64,000 nt of DNA from Allomyces macrogynus ATCC 38327. Taxonomy: Eukaryota; Blastocladiomycota; Blastocladiomycetes; Blastocladiales; Blastocladiaceae. The position numbers and the translations under genes are program-made. The first letter of the stretch is position 1; each line of letters begins with the position of its first letter. The stretch is from NCBI GenBank assembly GCA_000151295.1, contig GG745389.1:11611-75610 (forward strand), written 5' to 3'. The notes beneath the pieces were generated by a model. It ran no database searches, was not told the DNA's origin, and was given only the letters and a program-made list of their open reading frames with translations. Positions 53,032-63,149 of this stretch are shown one piece after another.

Positions 53032-54953
53032 TCACGCCGTGCGTAGGACCAGCCCTGCCACGGCCCTGCACCGTCGCTTGGCTACTTTGCCATTCATCTC
53101 GTCCCAAACACCACAGCACCGATGGCTGCTCGTTGTCGCCTGCAAGCACACATCACAGCAGGGCAGATTGGCTCGGGTTAACCCGATTTTTTCCATCAAA
53201 GGCTCGCCAGGCCACCACTTAACGTACTTGCCCTCGAGCCCCATGATCGTCCGGATGGCAATCATCGCAACGGCGTCGTCCATCTTCCCCGTCACGATGA
53301 ACGGGCTGTCCGGCGCCACGAGGAGCCGCCCAAACTTGGTGTGCTCGAGCCGCGCGCGCAGCGCCGCGTCTCGCGGCAGCCACGTTGGCGCCGTGCCAAC
53401 GGCGGGCATGTCGCGGTCGCGCGCGACGCTCGGCGGCTGTGGTGGTGGCGACGGCGGCAAGGAACCGCGGCGACCGTCAAGCCCTTGGCCGTGGTCAGGA
53501 TCCACCGCGTCGTCGAGTTCGGCCAAAACCTCGTCGTTGCCATCGTCGGCCTGCCGGGCCACTGCGCCGTGCAGCTTCTCGTCACTGAAGAGGGCGGCGA
53601 TCAGAGCGACCGCGACGATCGCGCTGGAATCGGCGACGACGCGACCACGGCCTCGACCACGCGCGGCTCGCCGATATCGCCGTCGTCCTCCTCCTCGTCG
53701 TCGTCGTCATCAACAAACTCGTCGCGCCGAGCGACACCAACGAGCAACGTCCTCTTCTTGGTTCCCGTGCCACCGCCGCCAGGCGGCGCCCACTTGCCAC
53801 AGCACCGATCGGTCTTGCGCCAGACTTTCTTGCAGGCACGGCAGACCTCCTTACTGTCCTGGACGTAGACCCCGACCGTTTGCAGCAGCGCGCGGTCCAA
53901 ATGCACCAAGGATTGGCCAAAGTGCATGTGCACATCGCGCAACAGAACGTAGTCGCACAGGCTGCCCGTCACGACGAACGGGGAACCAGGGCCAAAGGCG
54001 ATGGAACCAAACTCGTCGTCTGCGAGGGCCGTGCGCACGGCCGCACGCGTCAGTTTCGGCCGATGAGCGGCCGACGGCGACTTATTGCGCACGCGACCAG
54101 TGGCCGGCGACGAAAAGCGCGGACGCGCGGCAGACAGTGACAACGTGCGCAAATGTGTGGCCACATCGTGACGCTCAGCGGCGCGCTCTTCCTCGACCTC
54201 CTCCTCGCGCTCGTTGTTGTGGTCGGTGCAGGCGAGGGGAACATGTGCGGCGCCGTTCATTTCCACGTTGCCGTTGCCATCCAGATGCTTGTCGGCCTCG
54301 TTCTCGTCTTCATCCTCTTCGCTGTCTGAAATGACGATCAGGTTCCGACCACGCAAAGGTTCGTCGTCTTGCTGGTGAGCGCGCGAGCTTGGGCGTCTGG
54401 CCATCAAGTGATCACCAAAGTCCACGGCAACAGCGCGAACAACCAGCGCGTCCGACGTCACGCAGTGACGGCCAGGTTCCTCGGCACGGTCGTGCTCGTC
54501 GAGACCCGCACGCGTCGCGCCTGCGCGATCGCGATCAACGTCCAGGGCCTCACTGTCGTCGTCCACGCCCATGTCGAGTTTGCCCATTGTCATCGGCAAT
54601 TCGTTTTCCGCCCTGTCCAAAAGCGGCCGAAACTTGGCCGCATGCTTGGCCATCACTTGCGCCAATTCGTTCTTCATGTCCACGATCACGGTGACCAGTT
54701 CTTGGTGAACCGCAGTGGGATTTTCGCTGGCCAACAACTGAGCGCCCGCCTCCAGATCAGCCAAGTTTTCGAGCAGGTCGCGTTGGATCTCGTCAGCCAC
54801 ATCGAGAATGACCTTGCGCGCGAGGTTGAGCGCAAAGGCGACAGCGCGTGTGTAGAGCCTCGAATAACTCCACTGCGGTGCGAGGATTGCAGCAATTCTC
54901 CTGGCGAGCGGCGACTCGCGCGCGGGTGCGTCGGACTGGCCTCCAAAGGCCAT
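53032..54953 (-). CDS. Two-module multi-copy family protein, nearly intact
   Basis: The frame from 54953 (MAFGGQSDAPARES) runs 450 codons to 53601; a second frame continues to 53032. The N-terminus has ALNLARKVILDVADEIQRDL and NLADLEAGAQLLASENPTAV. An acidic stretch has VISDSEEDEDENEAD and DGNGNVEMNGAAHVPL. Module 1: FGSIAFGPGSPFVVTGSLCD, LLQTVGVYV, CRACKKVW, DRCCGKW and LLVGVARRD. Module 2, in the second frame: RLLVAPDSPFIVTGKMDDAV, PLMEKIGLTR, CCDVCLQ and HRCCGVW. The frame change lies in the Asp/Ser-rich linker at about 53,590-53,620. I found no intron there that restores phase, so a one-base indel or sequencing error is likely; as drawn, the product would contain module 1 only. Its damaged twin is at 22.3-24.2 kb. 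Confidence 0.65.
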
Positions 54954-56065
54954 GATGGCGGCAATGTGCTTGGTGCAAGATCAGTCGAGGCTGGAAGAAC
55001 AGTTGGGTGGATCGTGTGGAGTGCGCGGTGTTGATCCAGATGCGAATGGCGAGCGATTGTGAGTCGCAAGTTAAGGCGTCTTCTTATATGCTTGTTGGTC
55101 GACAAGAAGAAGGAACTGTCATCCCACCGTCTCTTTGTCTCGACTCTCAAGTGCCGCGTCGGTTGTGCAGACCCTTCCCCTGCTTTGCAAAGCCATGGGG
55201 TCGCTGATCGTCGATCGGGCTTGTGGTGGCGATGCTCGGCGACGTGGACGCGCGTGGAACCAGGGTGCACGAACGCCTTGATCGAGCGGATGTATGACAG
55301 GGAAGAACCAGACCGAGAAGATTTAGAGGTGTCCACCTGGCCGTGTTGAAGCTGAGCGTGGAAGCCGCACCAGCCCGCACGCCCAATGCACGCGTGAAAG
55401 AATGCAATCGCGCTGAGCCAATGAACCCCATGGATACAGCTTGTTGCCGCAGCGTGCCAGGGGACTTGAAACGAACTCGCAACTTGGTTACATGGTGTAT
55501 TTATACTGCAATTATATACGCCGCGGAACGTGGTCTGGCGACTTTTGGCAACCGCAGCGCGCGCTGTCACGTCTTTTGATCAACAATCCCCCGCTGATGG
55601 GTCCGCATGCGGCCGCACGACGACGAGGCTCTGGGCCGTGGGGATAAGGACGACAACAAGGACGAGGGCGACGAGGACCGGCGCTATGCAAGTGATGGCG
55701 AGGGCGACGATGGCGACGCGTCCGGAGGCGACGAGCATCCATGTAGCGTGCTCACTCCGACGCGACGGAGGTCAAGGAGCGCTGATTTGCTTGGTTCATG
55801 GTGTGAGTGGCGGTGGATCAGAGGTCCATGAATGGATTTGTGTGAATAGTCGTAGATTGAAATTGATGGCGGCTTGGCCGTCGAACGGTCAGAATGCAAG
55901 GTGCGCTGAAGCCTGCTCCTCCAATCTTGTACACCCGAAAGTTGCGCTTTCTTCCCCATCATGATCTGTCGCATTTCAGTTCCAAATCGTTGTGTATTTA
56001 CAGAAGCAACGCGTCGGGGGTAATAAAAGCGAGACTGCAAAATTTGGTCAGGCAGCGAACCCATC
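54954..56065. other. About 1.1 kb without a supported gene
   Basis: Upstream of the two-module family gene. A TATA-like cttatatgc (55,084 onward) lies about 130 bases before its ATG on the minus strand. A short plus-strand acidic stretch at 55,620-55,740 (DKDDNKDEGDED) recalls the family's linkers but has no module attached. Confidence 0.4.
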
Positions 56066-56774
56066 TTACAGCAAGGTCGCGCCGTTGACGAGCTTGGCCG
56101 TGACCGTGGCAAAGTGCTTGCCCTGCGCCGTGGCCGTCTCGAGCTCCTTGGCCGACGGCTGGCGCGAGCCATCACCACCAGCAATCGTGCCAGCACCCCA
56201 CGGCGAACCGCCCGTCATTTCGTCAATCCCGTTGGGCGAAAGCGCGCCGAGCGGCACGAAGATGAGTCCGAGGTGCGCAAAGTAGGGCAGCGTCGCGAGC
56301 GCCGTCGTCTCGTGCCCGCCGTGCTGCGTCGCCGTCGACACGAAAATACTGGCCGGCTTGCCCTGCAGCGCGCCGGTCGCCCACAGCTGGCCCGTCGAGT
56401 CGAGGAAGGCCTTCAGCTGAGCAGGCAGCATGCCGAACCGCGTCGGGATACCGAACACATAGCCGTCGTGCGAGGTGAGCGTCTCGGGCGTGGCAATCGG
56501 CAGCTCAGGCGCGGCCGGCGCGTGCATCTTGGTGAGCACCTCGGCGGGGAGCGTCTCGGCAACGCGGAAGATGGTCGCCTCGGCGTGGCCCGTCGCGTCG
56601 ATGCCGGCCTTAACCGACTTGGCGAGCGTGTAGACGTGGTGGTAGAGCGAGTAGATGATGATGGCAATCTGCAGGTGGTGGGGGCGCACGGCAGTCAGCG
56701 TCGTGGTCGGTCGAATGCGCGTGCAGAGCGACATGGCCGCGTGAGAGGATGCTCACCTTCGCCTTCTGAGCCAT
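56066..56774 (-). CDS. WrbA/Pst2-like flavodoxin-fold NAD(P)H:quinone oxidoreductase
   Basis: Two exons (56757-56774, 56066-56668) are joined by an 88-nt intron (GTGAGC...CTGCAG, phase 0), giving 206 residues starting MAQKAK. The flavodoxin fold is clear: IAIIIYSLYHHVYTLAKSV is the first strand and FMN-phosphate loop, DGYVFGIPTRFGMLPAQLKA contains the second FMN loop, and STATQHGGHETT and GALSPNGIDEMTGGSPWGAG follow. The family reduces quinones by two electrons with FMN and NAD(P)H and protects against redox stress; fungal members (Pst2, Ycp4, Rfs1) are membrane- or eisosome-associated. The first exon encodes six residues only. Confidence 0.92.
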
Positions 56775-56886
56775 GGTTGCGAGAAGTTGGGGGTTTGTGG
56801 AGGGGGGAAGAGAGGTCGAGGGAGTGCAAACGAGCGTGTCGTCGTCGGGTCGATGAAGGAGAGAAGAGGACGCGGGCGCGCGCGCG

Positions 56887-56893
56887 TTTTATA
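56887..56893 (-). promoter_or_regulatory. TATA box of the WrbA-like gene
   Basis: The minus strand reads CGTATAAAACG here, about 110 bases upstream of the ATG at 56774. It is a strong TATA match in otherwise GC-rich DNA. Confidence 0.55.
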
Positions 56894-57395
56894 CGCGACC
56901 CCGCGCAAGGAAGACTCGTGTTTCCTTCCATTCCCTCCGCAACACGCGTGAACGCATGCTGCGCAAGGGTTGCACAGCTATCGCGATGCGGTGCGTGTCG
57001 CCCGGCTCTGCTTGCAGCTGATGCCGACGGCGCGCGGCGACATGCCAAAGGGGAAAACAGAATGAGTGATCAGGCAAAATGAAGTGTGGGACCGCAGTGG
57101 GAGACGCGCGGAACGCTTCGGTTCCTAAGCAACACGACAAGATCCGTTTTCCCGCAACGGCCATTTTCTCATCCGTGCGGCTTGCGGCGTGGCGGATGGC
57201 GCAATGTGTCCCTTCACCTCCGCCGACATCAGCGTTTCGACCACCGCGCTGGCCGCTGATCAGCACGCCGACATGCACAAATCACCCACCGGTACGACGG
57301 CGACGGGACGTGCTCCGTCGACGACGGCGGCGGGATGCCTCCGTCGGCGATGGCGACCAAACAATTCATGACCAAATCATCCATTCCTACTGTCT
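56894..57395. other. Intergenic, no supported gene
   Basis: About 500 bases between the WrbA-like promoter and the 3' end of the BCS1-like gene. No gene-like frame is recognised. Confidence 0.45.
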
Positions 57396-59225
57396 CTATT
57401 CCGCGTCACCCTCCCTACTACCGACCACCTTCCGCTGCCGCATCCCACCACTCGCTGCCGTCTCCGCCGCGTCCTCAGCGTCGCCGTCGACACCCTGTCC
57501 CGGCGCCGCCGCCGCACCGCCCCCCATCGCCACAAGATGCGCAACATTCGCGACCGCGGCCGCTGGATCGTGCCGGAATCGCATCAAGTACTGCACGAGC
57601 TGCGCCGGCGACACGCGCGACTCGGCATGCACCAAGTCGTCCCTCACGTGCGAGAGCGCCACGGCCGCGCGCGCGACCGCCAGCGTGTCCTCGACGGGCA
57701 AGTTGGCGGGACCCATATCCTCGTCAACTCCGACCACCGGTGCCGATGCGGGAGCCGCGGCCAAGTGCGGGTTTGCCGGTGCGGCAAACCCTTCACGGAC
57801 AATCTGGTCGGCCAGGGCGCGCGCGAGCGCGGCGGGCACTTTGTCGTCGGCGGCCGGGAAAAACCGCGCGGCCAAGGTCGCGGCCATCGCTGGGGAAGCG
57901 TTGCCGAGGTAGACGTGCCGGTCGACGCGGCCGGGACGGAGTAGGGCCGGGTCGAGGTGCTCGGTCGTGTTGCATGTCATGATGAGCAGGCGGCCCTCGG
58001 AGGCCGTGACGCCGTCGAGGATGTTGAGCAGGGTCGAGAAGGAAATGTTGGAGGTGAGTGACGGCCGCGTGTACTTGTATCCGCCGTTCTCAAGCGGGCC
58101 CGAGGTCGGCTCGGCCGCGGTCTGGTCGACCGGGTCGGCGGGCGGCTGGAAGAGCGCGTGGATGTCTTCGAGGAGCAAGAGACACCGCGGGGGCGCATCG
58201 ATCAGGAGCTCGAGCACGTTCGCGTCATTGAGTGCCTTGGAGGCCAGATTCAGGACATAGACGTTGAGCTGCAAGTGGCCCGCGAGCGCTGCGACCAGAC
58301 TCGTCTTCCCAGTCCCCGGCGGACCGTGCAGGAGGTACCCACGGCGGTACGGGATCCCCGTCTCGGCGTACCACTGCTCCGACGCCAAGAACGCGCGCGC
58401 ATCGGCCACCAAGTCCCGCTTGACGCGTGCGTCCAAGACCACCGAGGCGAGTGGGCGCGCGGGGCGCGAGTATACGCGCCGCCAGACTCCGTACTGGTCG
58501 CCCGTCAGGACTTGCGTGCGCGACTTGTCCCGTGCGAGGTGCAGCGATTGCGCGTCGTGCACTAGGTGCTCAATGATGCGCCGGTCGCGGCCGAGCGTCG
58601 TGAGCCGCAACGTCTCGGCGGGGGCCGCACCGCCAGAGACGGCGCCGGATGCGGGTTGCGCGCGCTTGCGCGTCGCCCAGAAGAGCCGGTTGCGGTACCA
58701 GAAGAAGTGAAGACCTGTTATCGGGAAATCCGGTCACTAACAAATCCCACAATTATGAATCTCGACCGCACATTGTCAATAATCAGTACCGAGTGCCGGG
58801 AAGAAATACACGGGCCGGTGCCCCGTCGCGGCAGCCGTGACCGCCGCTTCCTCGGCAGCATGCGTCGACGTCATGGTGAGCGAGACGCGCGTCGAGACCG
58901 AGACGTGGCGGCAGTCGCGCTGCAGCGATTCGGCGAGCCACGCGAGCATCCACGCGTAGGCATCGTCGCGCGAATCGATATCGGCACGCACGAGAATGCG
59001 CTTCTTGATCAATTCAATGAGCATGTCCCCGAGAACTTTGGCCGCGGCCAGCGTGCCGGCCATGGCCGTCAACGCCAGCGAGCCCGTCGCCAGCGGCGTA
59101 TCGAGACCGGAGAGGCCCGTCATGGCCGCGAGCCGGGCGGGGAACGAGGTCGGGGATGTTGGGTCGGTCGGGTCGATGTCCAGGTGAGGGCCCGAGGCGT
59201 GGAAGGATCGGTGTTGCCTTGACAT
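57396..59225 (-). CDS. BCS1: BCS1-like mitochondrial AAA ATPase
   Basis: Two exons (58790-59225, 57396-58714) are joined by a 75-nt intron (GTACTG...AACAG, phase 1), giving 584 residues. An N-terminal membrane helix (LALTAMAGTLAAAKVL, about residues 49-66) is followed by a BCS1-specific domain (SRDDAYAWMLAWLAES, RHVSVSTRVS, FFWYRNRLFWATRKR, LTTLGRDR). The AAA module has Walker A GPPGTGKTS, Walker B CLLLLEDIHALF, NILDGVTASEGRLLIMTCN and the arginine-finger segment LRPGRVDRHVYLG. Bcs1 moves the folded Rieske protein across the inner mitochondrial membrane during complex III assembly. Fungi often have BCS1-related paralogues of other function, so orthology is likely but unproven. A more upstream in-frame ATG exists at 59396; the start at 59225 (MSRQHRSFHASG) is my choice. 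Confidence 0.85.
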
Positions 59226-59922
59226 GATCGGCGTGGCCACAGTGGGGGAAATGATATGCCGGTCGAGGACGCTTGCTGGAATTGATCGACGGGCGCTATA
59301 TCGTGAACTGGCCAGAGCGGTCGTGACCTGAAACAAATTGCTGGTGCCGAATCGTTGATGGACACCGCTCAGACGGCCAATTACGCTGAAAGACATGAGC
59401 TTTGCAGGAAGTGGTCGACCATAGAAATCGGTTTGGTGCCCACTGCCTGCCGTGGTGGTGGATCAGAGGTCGGCTCTCGTTGTGCACCGTTGTTGATCGT
59501 AGAAGCCATCGCCAGCAAAGAGGCCGAATGTGCAATTGGTAAAAAATGTGACAGAAACGCCAGTGTTCACGTAGATCTGGCGCCGTCATTGTATAGATAT
59601 TTCTGACGCCATTAATGTAGCTGTTAATGTCCCACTCTTTCGAGGAGGTGACCTGGGTTCGGATCCCGAACAGCGCTTGAACAAGTTTACCTTGAATAGT
59701 CTCCAGCCGGAGTATGCGACAAGTTTTTGATCTGTTCTCCCCACACCTGAAGTAGACTCCGCTGCTTCCAGGCCTTAGCCGATATCTTTTACTCGACTTT
59801 TTGAGAGTTTCTGAGCAATTGGCTGCTGAAACGAGAATCGTGATCGCCATTTCAATCCGAGTCATTCAACCCGTGCCTCACATCACCGATTTAGTCGTCC
59901 TGTCGACAAGGCAGGCAACGTC
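59226..59922. other. Divergent intergenic region of the BCS1-like gene and mago nashi
   Basis: About 700 bases, AT-richer than the genes. A diverged B-box-like ggttcggatcc occurs at 59,649. No gene is seen. It should contain both promoters. Confidence 0.4.
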
Positions 59923-61068
59923 ATGAGCGACTTTTACGTGCGATACTAGTATATATCACGCCCCAACTTGCTGCAAAACTATCCAATATGCACTCACGCC
60001 CCGCGACCGGAATTTGATCTGATCGCTGTCGTTTCCGGTTTCCTGCGGTAGCGTTGGCCACACGGGCCGGTACGGCCACGAGTTTCTTGAGTTCGAGTTC
60101 CAGAGCAATGGCAAGCTGCGGTACCGCAACAACTCGAATTACAAGAATGATACGATGATTCGCAAAGAAGGTATGATTTTGGCACGCTGGAGTGATCTAT
60201 TTTTCGGTGCTCGTGGTGATTGGCCGTGTCGGGCGGTCGGCGCGGACGGTGGTCGCTCACTCCACGCGGTCGGTCCTGTGGAGCCGTGTGGTCGACCGCA
60301 GGTGGCCGCCGCGCCGTGGAGTAGGTCGCCACGCGGCGTGGTCGCGATCACCGTGTGGTCGACCGTACTCCCGTCGCACTTCGTGGCCGCCGAAGCAGTG
60401 CAACCAGCCGTCCCACGATGTCGGCCGCGGCCAAATGGTCGGTTCGGGTCTGGTCGCGGGTACAAATCGAACTGACGAAGGGCCATCGTCCGTCCTGTTC
60501 TAGCCTACGTCTCGCCGATGATTCTCAAGGAGCTGCAGCGAATCGTCGCCCAGTCGGAAATCATGAAGTGCGGATTTCTTCACTCGCGAGCGCCAGCGCG
60601 CCCACGATCACGGTGGAGAACTCCTGGACTTTGCGCGCGCCCGAGGTGGTCGCGGCCTCGAGCTCGTGCCTCACTTACTGCTCCTTGTTTCTCGGTGTGC
60701 AGGGAGGACGACGCCAACTGGCCCGAGCCCAACATTGACGGCAAGCAGGAGCTGGAAATCGTGTCCGGTAAGGACCACATTTGCTTCACGGTACTCTTCT
60801 ACCCCATCCATGTCCGTTTTCACACCGACCGTGCTGACCCGTTACCGCGGCACCACCAGACGTCCAAGATTGGGTCGCTCGTCGACATTCAAAATTCGAG
60901 CGACCCCGAGGGCCTCAAGGCGTTCTACTACCTCGTGCAGGACCTTAAGTGTTTTGTGTTCTCGCTGATTTCACTGCACTTCAAGGTTCATTAGTGGTCG
61001 CGTTTGCTTGGCTCAAGTCACCGTCATTCTAACGTTCGGAGCCGTGCTATTAGATCAAGCCGATCTAA
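59923..61068 (+). CDS. Mago nashi homologue, exon junction complex core
   Basis: Six exons (59923-59948, 60052-60170, 60504-60567, 60703-60790, 60860-60985, 61054-61068) give 145 residues, the usual length. All phases close. The protein starts [20 protein letters not shown] and keeps [79 protein letters not shown] and the terminal IKPI. Mago binds Y14 (RBM8A) and locks eIF4A3 onto spliced mRNA upstream of exon junctions. The second intron is unusually long for this window (333 nt) and carries internal G/C-rich similarity. The last exon has only 15 bases. No single open frame covers the gene. Confidence 0.93.
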
Positions 61069-61396
61069 GCTGCACCAAGGACGACGCCGCGCGCGGTCTT
61101 GTCGGCAAGCGTGGGTCGCGACGGTAGACGCGGCATTTGATGCGGTGGTCGCGGCAGCCTGAGCGAATGCCGTGGTTCGTGAACCGAGCAGAGCGGCGGT
61201 TTGTGAATATTTTGGTTTCTCGAATCAACATCATGTTTTGGAGTCTCGGTTTCGCTGGATTTCGCTATCGCAAGCCGTGCATCGCTCAGCAAAACGAGCA
61301 TGACCGCGACAGCTCACACACCTCCAACACAGCGAGACGATGGATCCAAAACTGCGTCAAGTATTCAAATGGCAACCACAAAATTTTCTGCCGTCC
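61069..61396. other. Intergenic between convergent genes
   Basis: Holds the 3' UTRs of mago nashi and prefoldin subunit 1. No gene is seen. Confidence 0.5.
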
Positions 61397-61895
61397 TTAT
61401 GCCGACTGCATTTGCTTGATGGCCTCGTTGAGCGCCGACTGGCAATCCGCAACCGACTTGACCAAGTAGGCCTGCTTCTTGGTGAGCACGGCCACGTCGT
61501 CGGCGAGCGACGCCACCTTCAGTTGCAGCTGGTTCACGATTGTCGGTTGCGGCATTTGTAGGAACCTAGTCGCGTGCGGGTCAGTTGACGATCACAGTGC
61601 GATCACCACCCAGGTTGCGCGCGCACGAACATCTTGCCAACTGAGACAAACGTGTTGGTCTTGGTGCCGGCAGCCTCGAGTTCTCGGATCTGGATTTCTG
61701 AGACTTTGCGCTCGCGCTCCTTGAGCTGGATTTGCGTGCGCACTTGCACGAGCTGCCGGTTGTACTCGGACGACTTGGCCTGAATCTCCTCGAGCATCTG
61801 CAGAGTATGCGCGGTTGTCGTGAGTGCGAGCCGAACAGAACTGAGGTTGGAATGAAGCGAGCCAGACCGACCTTTTGGAACGCGGCTTCGGCCAT
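61397..61895 (-). CDS. PFD1: Prefoldin subunit 1
   Basis: Three exons (61872-61895, 61631-61797, 61397-61565) give 119 residues; introns are 74 and 65 nt and phases close. The protein starts MAEAAFQK and is two coiled-coil helices around a beta hairpin: MLEEIQAKSSEYNRQLVQ and ELEAAGTKTNTFVSVGKMF lead to the hairpin, and VASLADDVAVLTKKQAYLVK and DCQSALNEAIKQMQ form the second helix. TxxxVGKMF is the beta-type prefoldin hallmark. Prefoldin hands nascent actin and tubulin to the CCT chaperonin in the cytosol. A divergent unrecognised gene lies upstream. Confidence 0.9.
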
Positions 61896-62460
61896 GGTGG
61901 AGAAAGAATGGAGGCAGGAGCGGGTGGAGGAGGTTACGGCTACGCGTTGGAAACGGGGCGCAAGTGCGCGGCGGCATGGCGGTCAGCGATACAGTGATCG
62001 ACAGATGCGTCAAGAGCGCAAGGCTGAGCTTGACGAGGGCCTGCGTCCTGCTCGGCGGTTCGAAGCGCCGCGTGGCACGGCAGATCGTGGCGAGCACTCC
62101 GTGGTTTCGATTGACCGTGCTTGCCAAGCCGTGCCCCAAGCACAGGACGCTGCGAAATCCCCGTCGTCGAGCCAACCAGGGTCGCCCTTGTTCACCATCG
62201 CTTGATCGTGGGCCTTCAGAGCCATCTTTGAGCTCGGAAACGTTGGATGCATGCCTTGCGGCCAGTGGCACTCGACTTGTCGTGCTGGAAATCAAGTAAT
62301 TGGCTTCGCACCAAGCATGCACCCGAACGCAGTCGGCGCTGATCACTCTTCAAAACGGTGCACGTGAGCGCGACGCTCTCTGCTGCTGGTACTCTCTCGT
62401 CAGCATCATCCATCGCTTGATCTTGCTCGACCGTCACCACCGCGAGCAACCTGCAGCAAG
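61896..62460. promoter_or_regulatory. Divergent intergenic region of prefoldin subunit 1 and an unrecognised gene
   Basis: About 565 bases between two divergent starts. No gene-like frame is recognised and no clear TATA box is seen. Confidence 0.4.
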
Positions 62461-62992
62461 ATGACCGACAACGCACCGGCACCAGCAAGCGCCTCCGCAA
62501 CCCATCCGCATGACGACGCGGTCGTCAACACCAAACTCCAGCAATTTCTCGACTACTATCATTCCTGTCTGGTGGAGAACGTGTTCGCACGCGTCGCGGA
62601 CCCGACCGTACTTTCTCCGCGCGAAAAATCCGCCGCAAAGCGCGGTAACTGCATCTTGACCACGACGCCACCCGTCGTGCAAGCCATGGTGCCTGCAAGT
62701 GAAGCGGCTGCGATATGTGTTCATGTCGAGCTCGCGTCGCATGGGTTTGTGGTACACTTTCGCTTCTCTTGTTTTGGTTAGGACGAGCGCGTGATCGCCG
62801 ATACTGATCCCGTCCCAGCTCCTCGATCTGTTCCAGATTGATGCTTGCGACGTGGCAAGGCGAGACTCAGATCGCGCGTCGCTTCTCGGTCGCGTTTTTG
62901 AGACCATGGACTCTCTTCTCGATACGGTAGGCGGTGACGCGCACCGCGCGACACTTCATGCCGCGATCCTCGCCAAGCTTGCCGAGGTATGA
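62461..62992 (+). CDS. Unrecognised protein, about 154 residues
   Basis: Two exons (62461-62751, 62819-62992) joined over a 67-nt intron (GTACAC...CCAG, phase 0) give 154 residues starting MTDNAPAPASASATHPHDD. The body looks mostly helical (VVNTKLQQFLDYYHSCLVEN, SLLGRVFETMDSLLDTVGGD). I do not recognise a family. The stop (gag-gta-tga) coincides with a possible GTATGA donor, so further exons may exist downstream. The start has a good context (caagATG) and follows the pattern of neighbours. Confidence 0.5.
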
Positions 62993-63149
62993 GAAATATG
63001 ATGGTTTCTGGAAATGAAATAAGGACCGTTCAACTCGGCTTCGTTTGCCTCGAGGAGCAGGCAGAATGCAACCCCGCTCCTGTTGTCGTTACCAGAACCT
63101 ATTCCAACCAAGTCGTCAAAATCGGCCCATATTGGCCATACATTCCCTC

